NCBI GenBank assembly: GCA_040901445.1
Contig: JBBDYQ010000002.1
Location: forward strand, 186,001-250,000
Direction: 5' to 3'
Source: Thermoleophilaceae bacterium
Lineage (GTDB): Bacteria; Actinomycetota; Thermoleophilia; Solirubrobacterales; Thermoleophilaceae
Length of the DNA: 64,000 nt
Part shown: piece by piece, positions 1-9,471 of the stretch
Layout: each line of letters begins with the position of its first letter
Position numbering within the stretch: the first letter of the stretch is position 1
The notes under the pieces: generated by a model
What the model saw: the letters and a program-made list of their open reading frames with translations, nothing else
Told to the model about the DNA's origin: nothing
Databases searched by the model: none
Made by a program: the position numbers and the translations under genes

Positions 1-446
1 AAGCCGGTGGCCTCGCCCTGGCTGATCTGGGCGATGCCTGCCAGCGCCGACAGCGCCATCGCCACGAGCGCCACGGCCACCAGCGCACGGCGGCCGTCGG
101 GCCGCGCCCGGGCAACGGCGAACGCGAGATAGAAGAGCGCCACGCTCTCCACCAGGAAGCGGTAGCGCGGCTCGGTGCCCCACTTGACCGTGGTCACCAG
201 GCCGGCCACCAGCAGCAGCACGAGCGGGATCTCGAGCCTCGTGCGGAAGAGCTCGCCGCGGGCGCCCTCGGTGAGGAGCAGCGCCGCGAGCCCCAGCAGG
301 ATCAGCAGCCGGGAGAGGGTGAGCTCGACCGGCCCGATGCCCACGATCGAGTCGTGGGGCAGGATGTCCGCCCCGGTGCCGAGCAGGAGAACGGCGACGA
401 CGAGCAGCGGCAGCGCCGCCGCGCCCCTGCGGAAGGCGTCAGACAG
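1..446 (-). CDS. Polytopic membrane protein, truncated by window edge
   Basis: An open frame runs leftward off the window edge with about 148 codons visible. The translation alternates hydrophobic segments (for example PLLVVAVLLLGTGADIL, LLGLAALLLTEGARG, IPLVLLLVAGLVTTVKWG) with short charged loops, and carries a WGTEPRYRFLVES stretch followed by another membrane helix. That pattern resembles the C-terminal membrane half of ArnT/PMT-like glycosyltransferases, but this is inference from a fragment. No ATG/GTG/TTG is available near the start. The frame is open back to the end of the upstream hydrolase gene, so a CTG near 446 or a start inside the upstream gene is likely, with translational coupling to it. 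Confidence 0.55.
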   Translation of the reverse strand, partial: MSDAFRRGAAALPLLVVAVLLLGTGADILPHDSIVGIGPVELTLSRLLILLGLAALLLTEGARGELFRTRLEIPLVLLLVAGLVTTVKWGTEPRYRFLVESVALFYLAFAVARARPDGRRALVAVALVAMALSALAGIAQISQGEATG

Positions 447-1116
447 TGTGGGTGCCGCCGGGATCGAGGACCACGACCTGCGACGACGTCTTCGACTCCA
501 CTTCGGTCCTGAACGCCTGCGCGTCCGTCTCGATGGGCGGGAAGGTGTCGTAGTGGCAGGGGATCACGGTCTTGGCCCCCACCAGCTCGGCGGCGGCCAC
601 GGCGTCGTGGCGGTCCATCGTGTAGTGACCGCCGATGCACATGAGCGCCACGTCGATGTCGTCGCGCCTGGCGGGCAGCGCGAGATCGGAGAAGAGGGCG
701 GTGTCGCCCAGGTGGTAGACGACCTTGCCGCCCAGGCCGATGACCATGCCGGCCGGCGTGTTGACGGTGCCGCCCGGGGTCGTCGAGGTGTGCCAGGCCG
801 GTGTGAGTCGCACCCAGACGCCGTCGAACTCGACCGTGCCGCCGATGTTGGGGTCGGAGACGTTCTCAACACCGGCGTCGGACAGCTCGTTGGCCACCTC
901 CACGATGGCCACCACCTGCGCGCCGGTGCGCTTGGCGATGTCGGCCACGTCGCCGATGTGGTCGGCGTGGCCGTGGGTTAGGAAGATGTGGGTGGGGTCG
1001 AGGTCCGACGCCGCGGCGGCGGCCTTGGGGTTCCCGGTGAGGAACGGGTCGATCAGGACGCGCGTGTCGCCGTCGGTCAGCTCGAAGCAGGCGTGGCCGA
1101 GAAAGCGGATGTCCAT
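439..1116 (-). CDS. UPF0173 metal-dependent hydrolase
   Basis: A 225-residue metallo-beta-lactamase-fold protein of the UPF0173 (YtkL-like) family. It opens with MDIRFLGHACFEL, has the metal-binding motif THGHADHIGD at about residues 47-56, and later IGGHYTMDRHDA and a histidine near IPCHYDTFPP, which supply the rest of the binuclear zinc site. Length and motif order match the family throughout. The family is assumed to be a hydrolase, but its substrate is not established. It is followed after 2 bp by a small hypothetical gene upstream and overlaps the truncated membrane-protein gene downstream. Confidence 0.93.
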   Translation of the reverse strand: MDIRFLGHACFELTDGDTRVLIDPFLTGNPKAAAAASDLDPTHIFLTHGHADHIGDVADIAKRTGAQVVAIVEVANELSDAGVENVSDPNIGGTVEFDGVWVRLTPAWHTSTTPGGTVNTPAGMVIGLGGKVVYHLGDTALFSDLALPARRDDIDVALMCIGGHYTMDRHDAVAAAELVGAKTVIPCHYDTFPPIETDAQAFRTEVESKTSSQVVVLDPGGTHTV

Positions 1117-1118
1117 GT

Positions 1119-1451
1119 CTAGTCCTCCCTTTCGTCCTTCGTGTCGAGTTCCCTGGCGAGCTCCCAGCCCACCGCCACGCCAACCAGCATTCCCATGCGC
1201 GTCTCCTCCGCGAGCAGCGTGCGCACCGCGGCGAGGCGCTCCTGCTCATCCGGCTCGGCGAGGGCCTGGCGCACGAGCGACTCGTGCGCGCCCTCGAAGT
1301 AGCCCCCCTCCTTCAGCGCCTGGATGAGCACGTGCTGGAGCTCCGGCGCCTTGGCGGCCACCCGCGCCTCCGCGTCGCGGAAGCGCTCGGGCTCCGTCAG
1401 CGCCCGGAGCGCGGCGTCGATCTCCTCGTCGCTGTACTCCCGGCCGGGCAC
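1119..1451 (-). CDS. Hypothetical helical protein
   Basis: A protein of about 110 residues with the conserved-looking core EYSDEEIDAALRALTEPERF and HVLIQALKEGGYFEGAH, ending in a helix (GMLVGVAVGWELARELDTK). I do not recognise the family. The open frame extends upstream to 1604, but that would cover the start of the divergent selD gene. GTG codons at 1451 and 1478 are the plausible starts, and I chose 1451 because it does not overlap selD. It sits 2 bp upstream of the UPF0173 gene on the same strand, so the two are probably co-transcribed. Confidence 0.6.
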   Translation of the reverse strand: MPGREYSDEEIDAALRALTEPERFRDAEARVAAKAPELQHVLIQALKEGGYFEGAHESLVRQALAEPDEQERLAAVRTLLAEETRMGMLVGVAVGWELARELDTKDERED

Positions 1452-1470
1452 CGTCGGGGATGATAGGTCG

Positions 1471-2487
1471 ATGGCCACGGTGAGGCTCACGGAGCTCTCC
1501 CACGGGGCGGGCTGCGCATGCAAGCTCGACCCCGGCGCGCTCTCCTCCCTGCTCGCGGGCCTCCCGCGATCCAGTGACCCCGACCTGCTGGTGGGCTTCG
1601 ACACCTCCGACGACGCGGCCGTCTACCGCGTCTCCGACGAGCTCGCGATCGTCACGACCACCGACTTCTTCACCCCGATCGTGGACGACCCCTACGACTT
1701 CGGGCGCATCGCGGCTGCCAACGCGCTATCCGACGTCTACGCGATGGGCGGCAGGCCGCTGACCGCGCTCAACCTCGTGGCGTGGTCGCTCGCGGAGCTC
1801 GGCGCCGAGCCGCTGGGCGAGGTGCTGCGTGGTGGCGCCGAGGTGGCGGCCACGGCCGGGGTGGCGATTGCCGGCGGTCACTCCATCGACGACCGCGAGC
1901 CCAAGTACGGGTTGGCCGTGACGGGGGTGGTGCACCCGGAGCGGGTGGTGCGCAACTCCGGTGGCTCGCCCGGGGATGAGCTGTGGTTGACCAAGCCGGT
2001 GGGCGGGGGCGTGTGCTCGACTGCCGCCAAGCGGGGGGTGGATCCGCCGGGGCTGATCGCTCGCTTCGTGGAGGTCGCGACGACGCTCAATTCTTCTGCT
2101 TCCGAGGCCGCGCTGAGGGTTGGAACTACGGCAATGACGGATGTCACGGGCTTCGGGTTGCTCGGGCACCTGCATGAGCTCTGCCTCTCGAGTGGCGTGG
2201 CGGCGGAGGTGAATGCGTCGGCCGTGCCGGCCATCGAGGGGGTGCTCGACCTGCTCGGGGCCGCGGACCCGCCCGTGGCCGGCGGCACGCGCCGCAACCG
2301 CGCCTGGGTGGAGCCGCACGTCTCGTGGGATGCCGGCGTGGCGGAACCGCTGCGCTGGCTGCTCTGCGACGCCATGACGTCCGGAGGGCTGCTGGTCGCG
2401 CTGCCCGCGGGCTCCGAGGGCGCGCCGGGTGTCCGCATCGGAAGGCTCTCAGAGGGTGAGCCCGGGGGGATCCGGGTCCTCCCGTGA
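1471..2487 (+). CDS. selD: Selenide, water dikinase (selenophosphate synthetase)
   Basis: Makes selenophosphate from selenide and ATP for selenocysteine and selenouridine synthesis. The 338-residue product begins MATVRLTELSHGAGCACKL. The catalytic pair lies in GAGCACK (Cys15 and Cys17, both encoded as TGC, so this is the cysteine form and not a selenoprotein). The ATP-binding region FDTSDDAAVYRVSD, the TTTDFFTPIVDDPYDFG segment and ANALSDVYAMGG follow in the family order, with AGGHSIDDREPKYGLAVTG and DVTGFGLLGHL in the C-terminal AIRS domain. Start at ATG 1471 because upstream sequence in this frame belongs to the divergent gene. No selA, selB or tRNA-Sec is visible in the window. Confidence 0.96.
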   Translation: MATVRLTELSHGAGCACKLDPGALSSLLAGLPRSSDPDLLVGFDTSDDAAVYRVSDELAIVTTTDFFTPIVDDPYDFGRIAAANALSDVYAMGGRPLTALNLVAWSLAELGAEPLGEVLRGGAEVAATAGVAIAGGHSIDDREPKYGLAVTGVVHPERVVRNSGGSPGDELWLTKPVGGGVCSTAAKRGVDPPGLIARFVEVATTLNSSASEAALRVGTTAMTDVTGFGLLGHLHELCLSSGVAAEVNASAVPAIEGVLDLLGAADPPVAGGTRRNRAWVEPHVSWDAGVAEPLRWLLCDAMTSGGLLVALPAGSEGAPGVRIGRLSEGEPGGIRVLP

Positions 2488-2511
2488 GGAGGCTGAGGCT
2501 TCGCCGCGCCG

Positions 2512-3261
2512 TCAGCGCCGGAAGACGCCCAGGATGAGGCCCGCGCCGGCGCCGCCCAGGGCGCCGGCCAGCCCGGCCGCCACGCTGGCGTCCTCGTCGG
2601 CGAGCGGGAGGAGCAGCAGCACGATGGCGATCACGTAGACGCCGAGCAGGTCGTTCTCGCGGTCGTCGCCGCGGCGGGCTGCCAGTCGGTCCTCCACAAG
2701 CCAGGCCACGAGCATGCCCAGCGCCGCGCCGTTGGCACCCAGCGCGGGCAGGTCGTCGAGCGCGACCGCGGCGGCGGCGCCGCCGGCCCCGGCGAGCGCG
2801 AAGATCGCGATCGGGGTGACGAGGCCGAAGCGGCGCTCCAGCATGACGCCGAAGATGCCGAGCGACAGGAGCGCCACGAACTGGTAGCCGAGGTTGTCGT
2901 GGATGAAGGGCGTGGTGATGAGCCGCCACGCCTCGTCGCCCGGGTCGATGAGCACCGCCCCGAGATCGTCCAGGGTCACGCCCGCGCTCCAGACGACGGT
3001 GGCGGCGAGCGACAGTGCCAGGAGCACGATCGTCGCGAGTGGGCGCGTGTCCGGGGCGATGCCCGGGATCTCGTCGCGCCGGATGCGGCCCAGCGACGGC
3101 GCGCGCACGCGCCGCTGCTTCTGCCCCGCCTCCTCGCCCCGACGCTCGATCTTGGGCGCCCGCTTGCGCACCCGCTGGCCGCAGTACGGGCATTCCGTGA
3201 CGTAGGGACTGACCTCGGAGCTGCAGTTCTTGCAGACGACGAACAGGTCCGGCTCGCTCAT
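2512..3261 (-). CDS. Zinc-ribbon rhomboid-like membrane protein, probably catalytically dead
   Basis: 249 residues. An N-terminal zinc ribbon (VCKNCSSEVS...CPYCGQR, residues about 9-30) and a basic linker precede a six-helix rhomboid-like membrane domain (from about residue 70). The layout FIHDNLGYQFVALLSLGIFG and VMLERRFG matches the family's L1/helix 2 region. The position of the catalytic GxSG motif reads GANGAALGM, so the serine is Asn. The last helix (AAGLAGALGGAGAGLILG) lacks the partner His. It is therefore more likely a pseudoprotease that binds membrane clients than an active intramembrane protease. Start ATG at 3261. Confidence 0.82.
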   Translation of the reverse strand: MSEPDLFVVCKNCSSEVSPYVTECPYCGQRVRKRAPKIERRGEEAGQKQRRVRAPSLGRIRRDEIPGIAPDTRPLATIVLLALSLAATVVWSAGVTLDDLGAVLIDPGDEAWRLITTPFIHDNLGYQFVALLSLGIFGVMLERRFGLVTPIAIFALAGAGGAAAAVALDDLPALGANGAALGMLVAWLVEDRLAARRGDDRENDLLGVYVIAIVLLLLPLADEDASVAAGLAGALGGAGAGLILGVFRR

Positions 3262-3293
3262 TCCCACCAAGGGTACTGCCGAGCGAAAGCCGC

Positions 3294-4403
3294 TCAGCCG
3301 GCCGCCGTGACCTCGACGATCTCGCGCATGACCTCGCGCAGGTCGTTGTTGGCCTCCCAGACCACCAGCTGGCGGGCGCCGCCGTTGCCGCGGGCGATGA
3401 TGTCGTCGAGGGCGTCGAAGGCCTCCTCGCCGCCCGCGTCCTGCGCGTGCTCCCTGAGCTCGTCGCCCAGCCGCTTGGCGAGCCCCTTGGCCGGCACGCG
3501 CTCGTTGCTGGGGAGATCGATGAGCTCGCCGGCGAGGCCGTGCCGGGCGGCGATCCACTTGTTCTCGTCGATGATCTCGAGCGGGATCTCGGGCAGCGGG
3601 CGCTCCGCCTCGAACTCCTCCGACAGCCGCATGGCGAGCGCCTGCACGACGCCCGCGAGCGCCACCGTGTGCTCGACCCTGGTCTGCGCGTCCATCACCC
3701 GGACCTCGACCGTGCCGAACTTCGGATGGGGCCGGGTGTCGTACCAGAGGTAGGTGTAGTCCTCGATCGTCCCGCTCTCGACCATGAACTCGATGCGGCG
3801 CTCGTACGCCGCCCAGTCGTCGTACACCGGCGGGATGCCCACGCGCGGGAACTGGCGGAAGATGGGCGTGCGGGTGGAGAGCAGCCCGGTGGCGTCCGCG
3901 CGCCAGAACGGCGAATTGCCCGACAGGGCCAGCAGCAGCGGGATCTGCAGCCGGAAACCGTTGCTGACGTAGATCGCCTTGTCCGGATCGTCGATGCCGA
4001 CGTGCACGTGGACGCCGAAGATCAGCTCCTGGCGGGCCACGAACTGGAGCGCGGCGATGAGGTCGCGGTAGCGCGGCCGCGCGACGATGCGCTGGTCCTC
4101 CCACATCGCGAAGGGATGGGTGCCGGCCGAGCCGATGGCCAGCCCGAGCTCGGACGCCGTGCGGGCGACGGTCGAGCGCAGGTTGCGGAGCTGCGCGCCC
4201 ACCTCGCCGATGGTCTTGCAGGGGGTGGTGGCGATCTCGCACACCGACTCCATCAGCTCGGGCTTGACCTCGCCCTCGGTCTCACCGACCCCCTCCAGCA
4301 GTGCCTCGATGGAGTTCGAGAGCTCGAGCGTCTCGGCATCGACGATCATCAACTCCTCCTCGATGCCGAGCGTGAAGGAGGGCCCCGTGAATCGGTGCTC
4401 CAC
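3294..4403 (-). CDS. YbdK-type carboxylate-amine ligase (glutamate-cysteine ligase GCS2 family)
   Basis: 369 residues of the GCS2/YbdK family, ATP-dependent ligases with weak glutamate-cysteine ligase activity in studied members. Visible hallmarks are FTLGIEEELMIVD (substrate and metal site near the N-terminus), GSAGTHPFA, QLIFGVHVHVGI-like FGVHVHVGIDDPDKAI, LLALSGNSPFWRA, and VEVRVMDAQT. I chose GTG 4403, giving VEHRFTGPSF, because family members begin just before the GIEEE motif. The frame could extend 11 codons upstream. Actinobacteria of this kind often use a related enzyme for other thiols, so the physiological product is uncertain. Confidence 0.88.
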   Translation of the reverse strand: MEHRFTGPSFTLGIEEELMIVDAETLELSNSIEALLEGVGETEGEVKPELMESVCEIATTPCKTIGEVGAQLRNLRSTVARTASELGLAIGSAGTHPFAMWEDQRIVARPRYRDLIAALQFVARQELIFGVHVHVGIDDPDKAIYVSNGFRLQIPLLLALSGNSPFWRADATGLLSTRTPIFRQFPRVGIPPVYDDWAAYERRIEFMVESGTIEDYTYLWYDTRPHPKFGTVEVRVMDAQTRVEHTVALAGVVQALAMRLSEEFEAERPLPEIPLEIIDENKWIAARHGLAGELIDLPSNERVPAKGLAKRLGDELREHAQDAGGEEAFDALDDIIARGNGGARQLVVWEANNDLREVMREIVEVTAAG

Positions 4404-4500
4404 GCGCGCATCGTAACCGCGTGCCCAGCGGCCCAAACCGAGCGGGGTCCGGGTAACCTCCGGGCGCTCCGCAAGCGACCAGGCAGGTGACCTCGACCAG

Positions 4501-5409
4501 ATGGCCCTCGGCTACGACGGCAAGCTCTTCATCCTCGCGTTCGACCATCGCGGCTCGTTCCAGAAGAAGATGTTCGGCATCCAGGGTGATCCCACCCCGG
4601 AGGAGACCCAGACGATCTCCGACGCCAAGCACCTGATCTACGAGGGGCTGGCCGTGGCCACCGACGACGGCGCGGAGGCGGGCGTCACCGGCGCGCTGGT
4701 GGACGAGCAGTTCGGCGGCTCCATCCCCGCCGACGCCAAGGGCAGGGGGCTCAAGCTGGCAATGCCGGTGGAGAAGAGCGGCCAGGACGAGTTCGACTTC
4801 CAGTACGGGGACGCCTTCGGCGACCACATCGAGCAGTTCGACCCCGACTTCTCAAAGGTGCTCGTCCGCTACAACCCGGACGCCGACCAGGAGATGAACC
4901 GGCGCCAGAACGAGCGGCTCAAGCGGCTCGCCGACTGGCTCCACGAGCACGACCGCAAGTTCCTCTTCGAGCTGCTGGTGCCCGCCACCGACGCCCAGCT
5001 CGAGCAGGTGGGCGGCGATGCCGGCCGCTACGACGCCGAGCTGCGCCCCGACCTCATGTGCCGCGCGATCAAGGAGTCCCAGGACGCGGGCATCGAGGTG
5101 GACATCTGGAAGATCGAGGGGGTGGACGCCCGGGAGGACTGCGAGCGCCTCGCCGCGCAGACGCGCGCCGGCGGCCGCGACGGCGTGGTGTGCGTGGTGC
5201 TCGGCCGCGGCGCGAACGACGAGAAGGTGGACGAGTGGCTCACCGCCGGAGCCCCGGTGCACGGCTACATCGGCTTCGCGATCGGCCGCAGCATCTGGTG
5301 GGACGCGCTCAAGGGCTTCCTCGACGGATCCATCGAGCGGGGGGACGCCGCGAAGCAGATCGCCCGGAACTACCTGCGCTTCGTCAAGGTCTACAACGAG
5401 GCCGAGTAG
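4501..5409 (+). CDS. DUF2090 (IolC C-terminal/aldolase-like) protein
   Basis: 302 residues matching the DUF2090 family, which also forms the C-terminal half of some IolC (5-dehydro-2-deoxygluconokinase) proteins and has the fold of class I 2-keto-sugar-phosphate aldolases. Features seen are LFILAFDHRGSFQKKMFG at the N-terminus, VLVRYNPDADQEMN, FLFELLVPAT, EVDIWKIEGVD (a candidate Lys-containing strand) and VVLGRGANDEKVDEWL. It ends GYIGFAIGRSIWWDALKGFL, resembling the phosphate-binding end of a TIM barrel. It stands alone here with no inositol genes nearby, so an aldolase on a sugar phosphate is a reasonable guess only. Confidence 0.85.
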   Translation: MALGYDGKLFILAFDHRGSFQKKMFGIQGDPTPEETQTISDAKHLIYEGLAVATDDGAEAGVTGALVDEQFGGSIPADAKGRGLKLAMPVEKSGQDEFDFQYGDAFGDHIEQFDPDFSKVLVRYNPDADQEMNRRQNERLKRLADWLHEHDRKFLFELLVPATDAQLEQVGGDAGRYDAELRPDLMCRAIKESQDAGIEVDIWKIEGVDAREDCERLAAQTRAGGRDGVVCVVLGRGANDEKVDEWLTAGAPVHGYIGFAIGRSIWWDALKGFLDGSIERGDAAKQIARNYLRFVKVYNEAE

Positions 5410-5447
5410 GGCCGGCGGGGGCTCCGGGCGCTACGCTGTCCGCCGCC

Positions 5448-5693
5448 ATGCGGATGCGCCAGAGCCTCGCGCAGTTCGAAGCTGCGTTCCGTGAGCAGAC
5501 CGTCGAGGACCGCGTCCGGAGGGACCGCCTGCGGCAGGAGGCCGTCGTGCGCTCGCGCACGCGGCGTGCGATACGGGTCGAGAAGCACGGCACGCTGCGA
5601 TTCGCGGCGCTCGTGTTCGCGATCCTCGCGACCACGGTGATCGTCACCGTGATCATGTTCGAGACCTTGGCGCTCCTGATAGGCGGAGGCTGA
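5448..5693 (+). CDS. Small single-pass membrane protein
   Basis: 81 residues. The first 50 are charged and helical (FEAAFREQTVEDRVRRDRLR), followed by a single transmembrane helix (FAALVFAILATTVIVTVIMF) and a short tail. There is no recognised domain. It follows the DUF2090 gene by 38 bp on the same strand and converges on csrA. The charged helix next to one membrane anchor suggests a coiled-coil or scaffold role, but I do not assign a function. Confidence 0.6.
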   Translation: MRMRQSLAQFEAAFREQTVEDRVRRDRLRQEAVVRSRTRRAIRVEKHGTLRFAALVFAILATTVIVTVIMFETLALLIGGG

Positions 5694-5700
5694 GAAGCGG

Positions 5701-5934
5701 CTACTCGACCGTCTTGAGACGGTCGAGAGCGCTGTCAACCTCCGCGCGGGCGTTTCCCGACTCGGCCTCCCGCTCACTCTGGATCTCGATGTAGACCTCC
5801 TTGCGGAAGACAGGGATCGAGCGCGGCGCCTGGATTCCGATACGCACCTTCTCACCCATGATGGCGAGGACCGTGACCTCGATCTCATCGCCGATCATGA
5901 TGCTCTGGTTGGACTTTCTCGTCAGGACGAGCAT
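5701..5934 (-). CDS. csrA: Carbon storage regulator CsrA
   Basis: 77 residues. [28 protein letters not shown] and [10 protein letters not shown] are the three blocks of the CsrA/RsmA dimer, including the conserved Arg/Leu residues at both ends that bind GGA motifs in mRNA leaders. The C-terminal tail to residue 77 is slightly longer than in E. coli. A good ribosome site (GGAGG, 9 bp before the ATG) is present. In Gram-positive bacteria CsrA normally sits beside fliW and flagellar genes; none are visible here, so its targets cannot be read from context. Confidence 0.95.
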   Translation of the reverse strand: MLVLTRKSNQSIMIGDEIEVTVLAIMGEKVRIGIQAPRSIPVFRKEVYIEIQSEREAESGNARAEVDSALDRLKTVE

Positions 5935-6033
5935 GGGCGCCTCCGTGCCCTGGGGGTTGCCAGAGGTTCACTAAACCACACAGGGCTGTGGTGGATCAAC
6001 CGGTGAGGGTGCGCTGCTAGTCTTGCCGCCGCT

Positions 6034-6627
6034 TTGGCACGCCGATCGCTCAAGCCCCAGTTGAACCAGATCCGGACGTGGGTGCGGCAGGGCCGCACCG
6101 ACGCCTGGATCGCCCATCAGCTGCAGGTCACGGTCAAGGACATCGACTCCTTCAAGCACGAATACGACCTCGTGCCTGGTGACACCTCCAACGGCGAGGG
6201 CAGCCTCGTGGGCGCGCCCGACGAGGATCTCGACCTGCGTGCCGAGGACGACGCGCTGGTGGCCGCCGCGCTCGACGAGGAGGCGGATGACGAGGACGAG
6301 GACGAGCCCGAAGCCGAGGCCGGCGACGAGTCCGAGGACGATGGCGACGACAAGCCCAAGCGCCGGCGCCGGGGGCGTCGCGGCGGGCGTGGCCGCCCGG
6401 GCGGTGGCGGCGGCGGACGCCGCAAGGCGCTCGAGGGCACCTTCGACCACGGCGACGAGGGCTACGGGCTGTGGCTCGACCCCGCCATCCAGGACGATCC
6501 CGTCTACGCCGAGCACTGGGCAGGCCACCGCCCCGTGGCGATCGCGGTGGAGCCCGACCGGATCGTCATCCGCCGCCTGGGCGACAAGCCCGAGGACGAC
6601 GGGCGCGCCGGCTCCGACGGCGAGTAG
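6034..6627 (+). CDS. HTH-like protein with acidic linker and basic RG-rich segment
   Basis: 197 residues from a TTG start. The N-terminus (LNQIRTWVRQGRTDAWIAHQLQVTVKDIDSF, written here as LNQIRTWVRQGRTDAWIAH and QLQVTVKDIDSF) looks like a helix-turn-helix. It is followed by a long Glu/Asp-rich stretch (about residues 65-110), an Arg/Gly-rich basic block (about 112-130) and a folded C-terminal segment containing GYGLWLDPAIQDDPVYAEHW and PDRIVIRRLGD. The charged middle is low complexity. Family not recognised with certainty; a nucleic-acid-binding role is inferred from composition only. The TTG start is used because the HTH begins immediately after it. Confidence 0.62.
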   Translation: MARRSLKPQLNQIRTWVRQGRTDAWIAHQLQVTVKDIDSFKHEYDLVPGDTSNGEGSLVGAPDEDLDLRAEDDALVAAALDEEADDEDEDEPEAEAGDESEDDGDDKPKRRRRGRRGGRGRPGGGGGGRRKALEGTFDHGDEGYGLWLDPAIQDDPVYAEHWAGHRPVAIAVEPDRIVIRRLGDKPEDDGRAGSDGE

Positions 6628-6710
6628 GCCCGGCGCAGCCGGGCCGGTCAAGCCCGGCCGGATGCCGGGCACAGCATCAGAACGCGGGGCGGGACGCCCC
6701 GCGGGTCTAG
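6628..6710. repeat. Intergenic multi-hairpin repeat, copy 1
   Basis: Directly after the stop codon lie three hairpin modules: GGCCCGGC-GCA-GCCGGGCC, then CCCGGCCGGATGCCGGG, then GCGGGGCGGGACGCCCCGC. The same three-part layout recurs at 17350-17440 and, with a weaker first module, at 32500-32580. It also sits between convergent genes (stop at 6627, next gene ending at 6707), so it may act as a terminator. Confidence 0.6.
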
Positions 6711-7030
6711 CCCTGGGGTGGTCCGCCGCTGCGCCCGGGCCGCACGCGCCCGCCCGCGTAGTCCGTGGCCTCCCGGGCATAGCGGAAGAACGCGGCGTTG
6801 ACCGTGGCCGAGGCATCGCCGCCGCTTCCGCGCCGGGTGGCCACCTCCCAGGCCCAGTCCACACCCTCGGCGTAGAGCTCCGTGAGCTCGGACAGCGTGA
6901 ACGTGGAGCCGAGCCGCCGGCGCAGTTCGTCGACCACGGCATCCACTGCGCGCGGGCCCTCGGGAGCGTCGCGCACCCGGCGGGCGCCGTCCTGCCACTG
7001 GAACAGCGCGCTCTGGACTCCATAGGCCAC
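6707..7030 (-). CDS. Hypothetical protein
   Basis: 107 residues from a GTG start. The sequence contains VDAVVDELRRRLGSTFTLSELTELYAEG and a WAWEVATRRGSGGDASATV-type loop, then AAFFRYAREATDYAGG. It is compact, mostly helical and soluble. It is widespread-looking in style for actinobacteria, but I cannot name the family. It lies downstream of the FtsB-like gene on the same strand with a 43-bp gap, so co-transcription with ftsB and eno is possible. Confidence 0.55.
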   Translation of the reverse strand: MAYGVQSALFQWQDGARRVRDAPEGPRAVDAVVDELRRRLGSTFTLSELTELYAEGVDWAWEVATRRGSGGDASATVNAAFFRYAREATDYAGGRVRPGRSGGPPQG

Positions 7031-7073
7031 CGGCGCACCGTAGCGGCTGCCGCGGGCAGCGATGGCGCAGGCG

Positions 7074-7418
7074 CTACTCGCGCGGCAGCTTCTGCACCAC
7101 GTAGGCGCGCTCGCCCTGCTTGACCATCCCGAGGCGGCGGGCCTCGCGCTCGATGGCGTCCGAGCTCGTGAGATCCTTCGCCCGCTGTGCCAGGCGACCG
7201 TGCTCGGTCTCGAGCCGCTGCAGCTCGGCCGAGTGCTCGGACGCGGTTCGCTGCTGCTCGAACCAGTGCTGGAGGGGTGCCGCGTAGAGCAGCACGACCA
7301 CCGCGAGCACGGCCAGCAGCGCTGCCCGTGCCACGCGATCCCAGCGGATGCCCGCGGTGCCGGCGCGAGGCATGGGGCGCGCTCGAACGCGCGTGCGGGC
7401 GGCGGCGGACTGGGCCAT
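7074..7418 (-). CDS. FtsB/DivIC-type septum formation initiator
   Basis: 114 residues. A basic cytoplasmic N-terminus precedes one transmembrane helix (VARAALLAVLAVVVLLYAA, about residues 28-47) and a coiled coil (QQRTASEHSAELQRLETEHG). The family signature IEREARRLGMVKQGERAYVV follows at the C-terminus. This is the topology of FtsB/DivIC, which links FtsL and FtsQ in the divisome. It follows eno by 65 bp on the same strand, the order commonly seen in actinobacteria (eno then ftsB), which supports the call. Confidence 0.88.
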   Translation of the reverse strand: MAQSAAARTRVRARPMPRAGTAGIRWDRVARAALLAVLAVVVLLYAAPLQHWFEQQRTASEHSAELQRLETEHGRLAQRAKDLTSSDAIEREARRLGMVKQGERAYVVQKLPRE

Positions 7419-7483
7419 CCCGGGCGGTTTCGCCCCGCCGGCGAGCGTTCCTTCCGGCGGGGCGGGATCTTGCGGCGCGCCCG

Positions 7484-9438
<1,955 letters not shown>

Positions 9439-9471
9439 CGGTGGCAGGCTACACGCGGGGTGTTGGCGGGC

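Noticed and set aside
1471-1530. Possible selenocysteine codon in selD
   Set aside because: Both cysteines of GAGCACK are TGC, so no UGA recoding occurs at this site.
3294-4403. True glutathione synthesis pathway
   Set aside because: The YbdK-type ligase and the GST-like gene are far apart, and YbdK proteins often lack a clear glutathione role. No gshB is visible.
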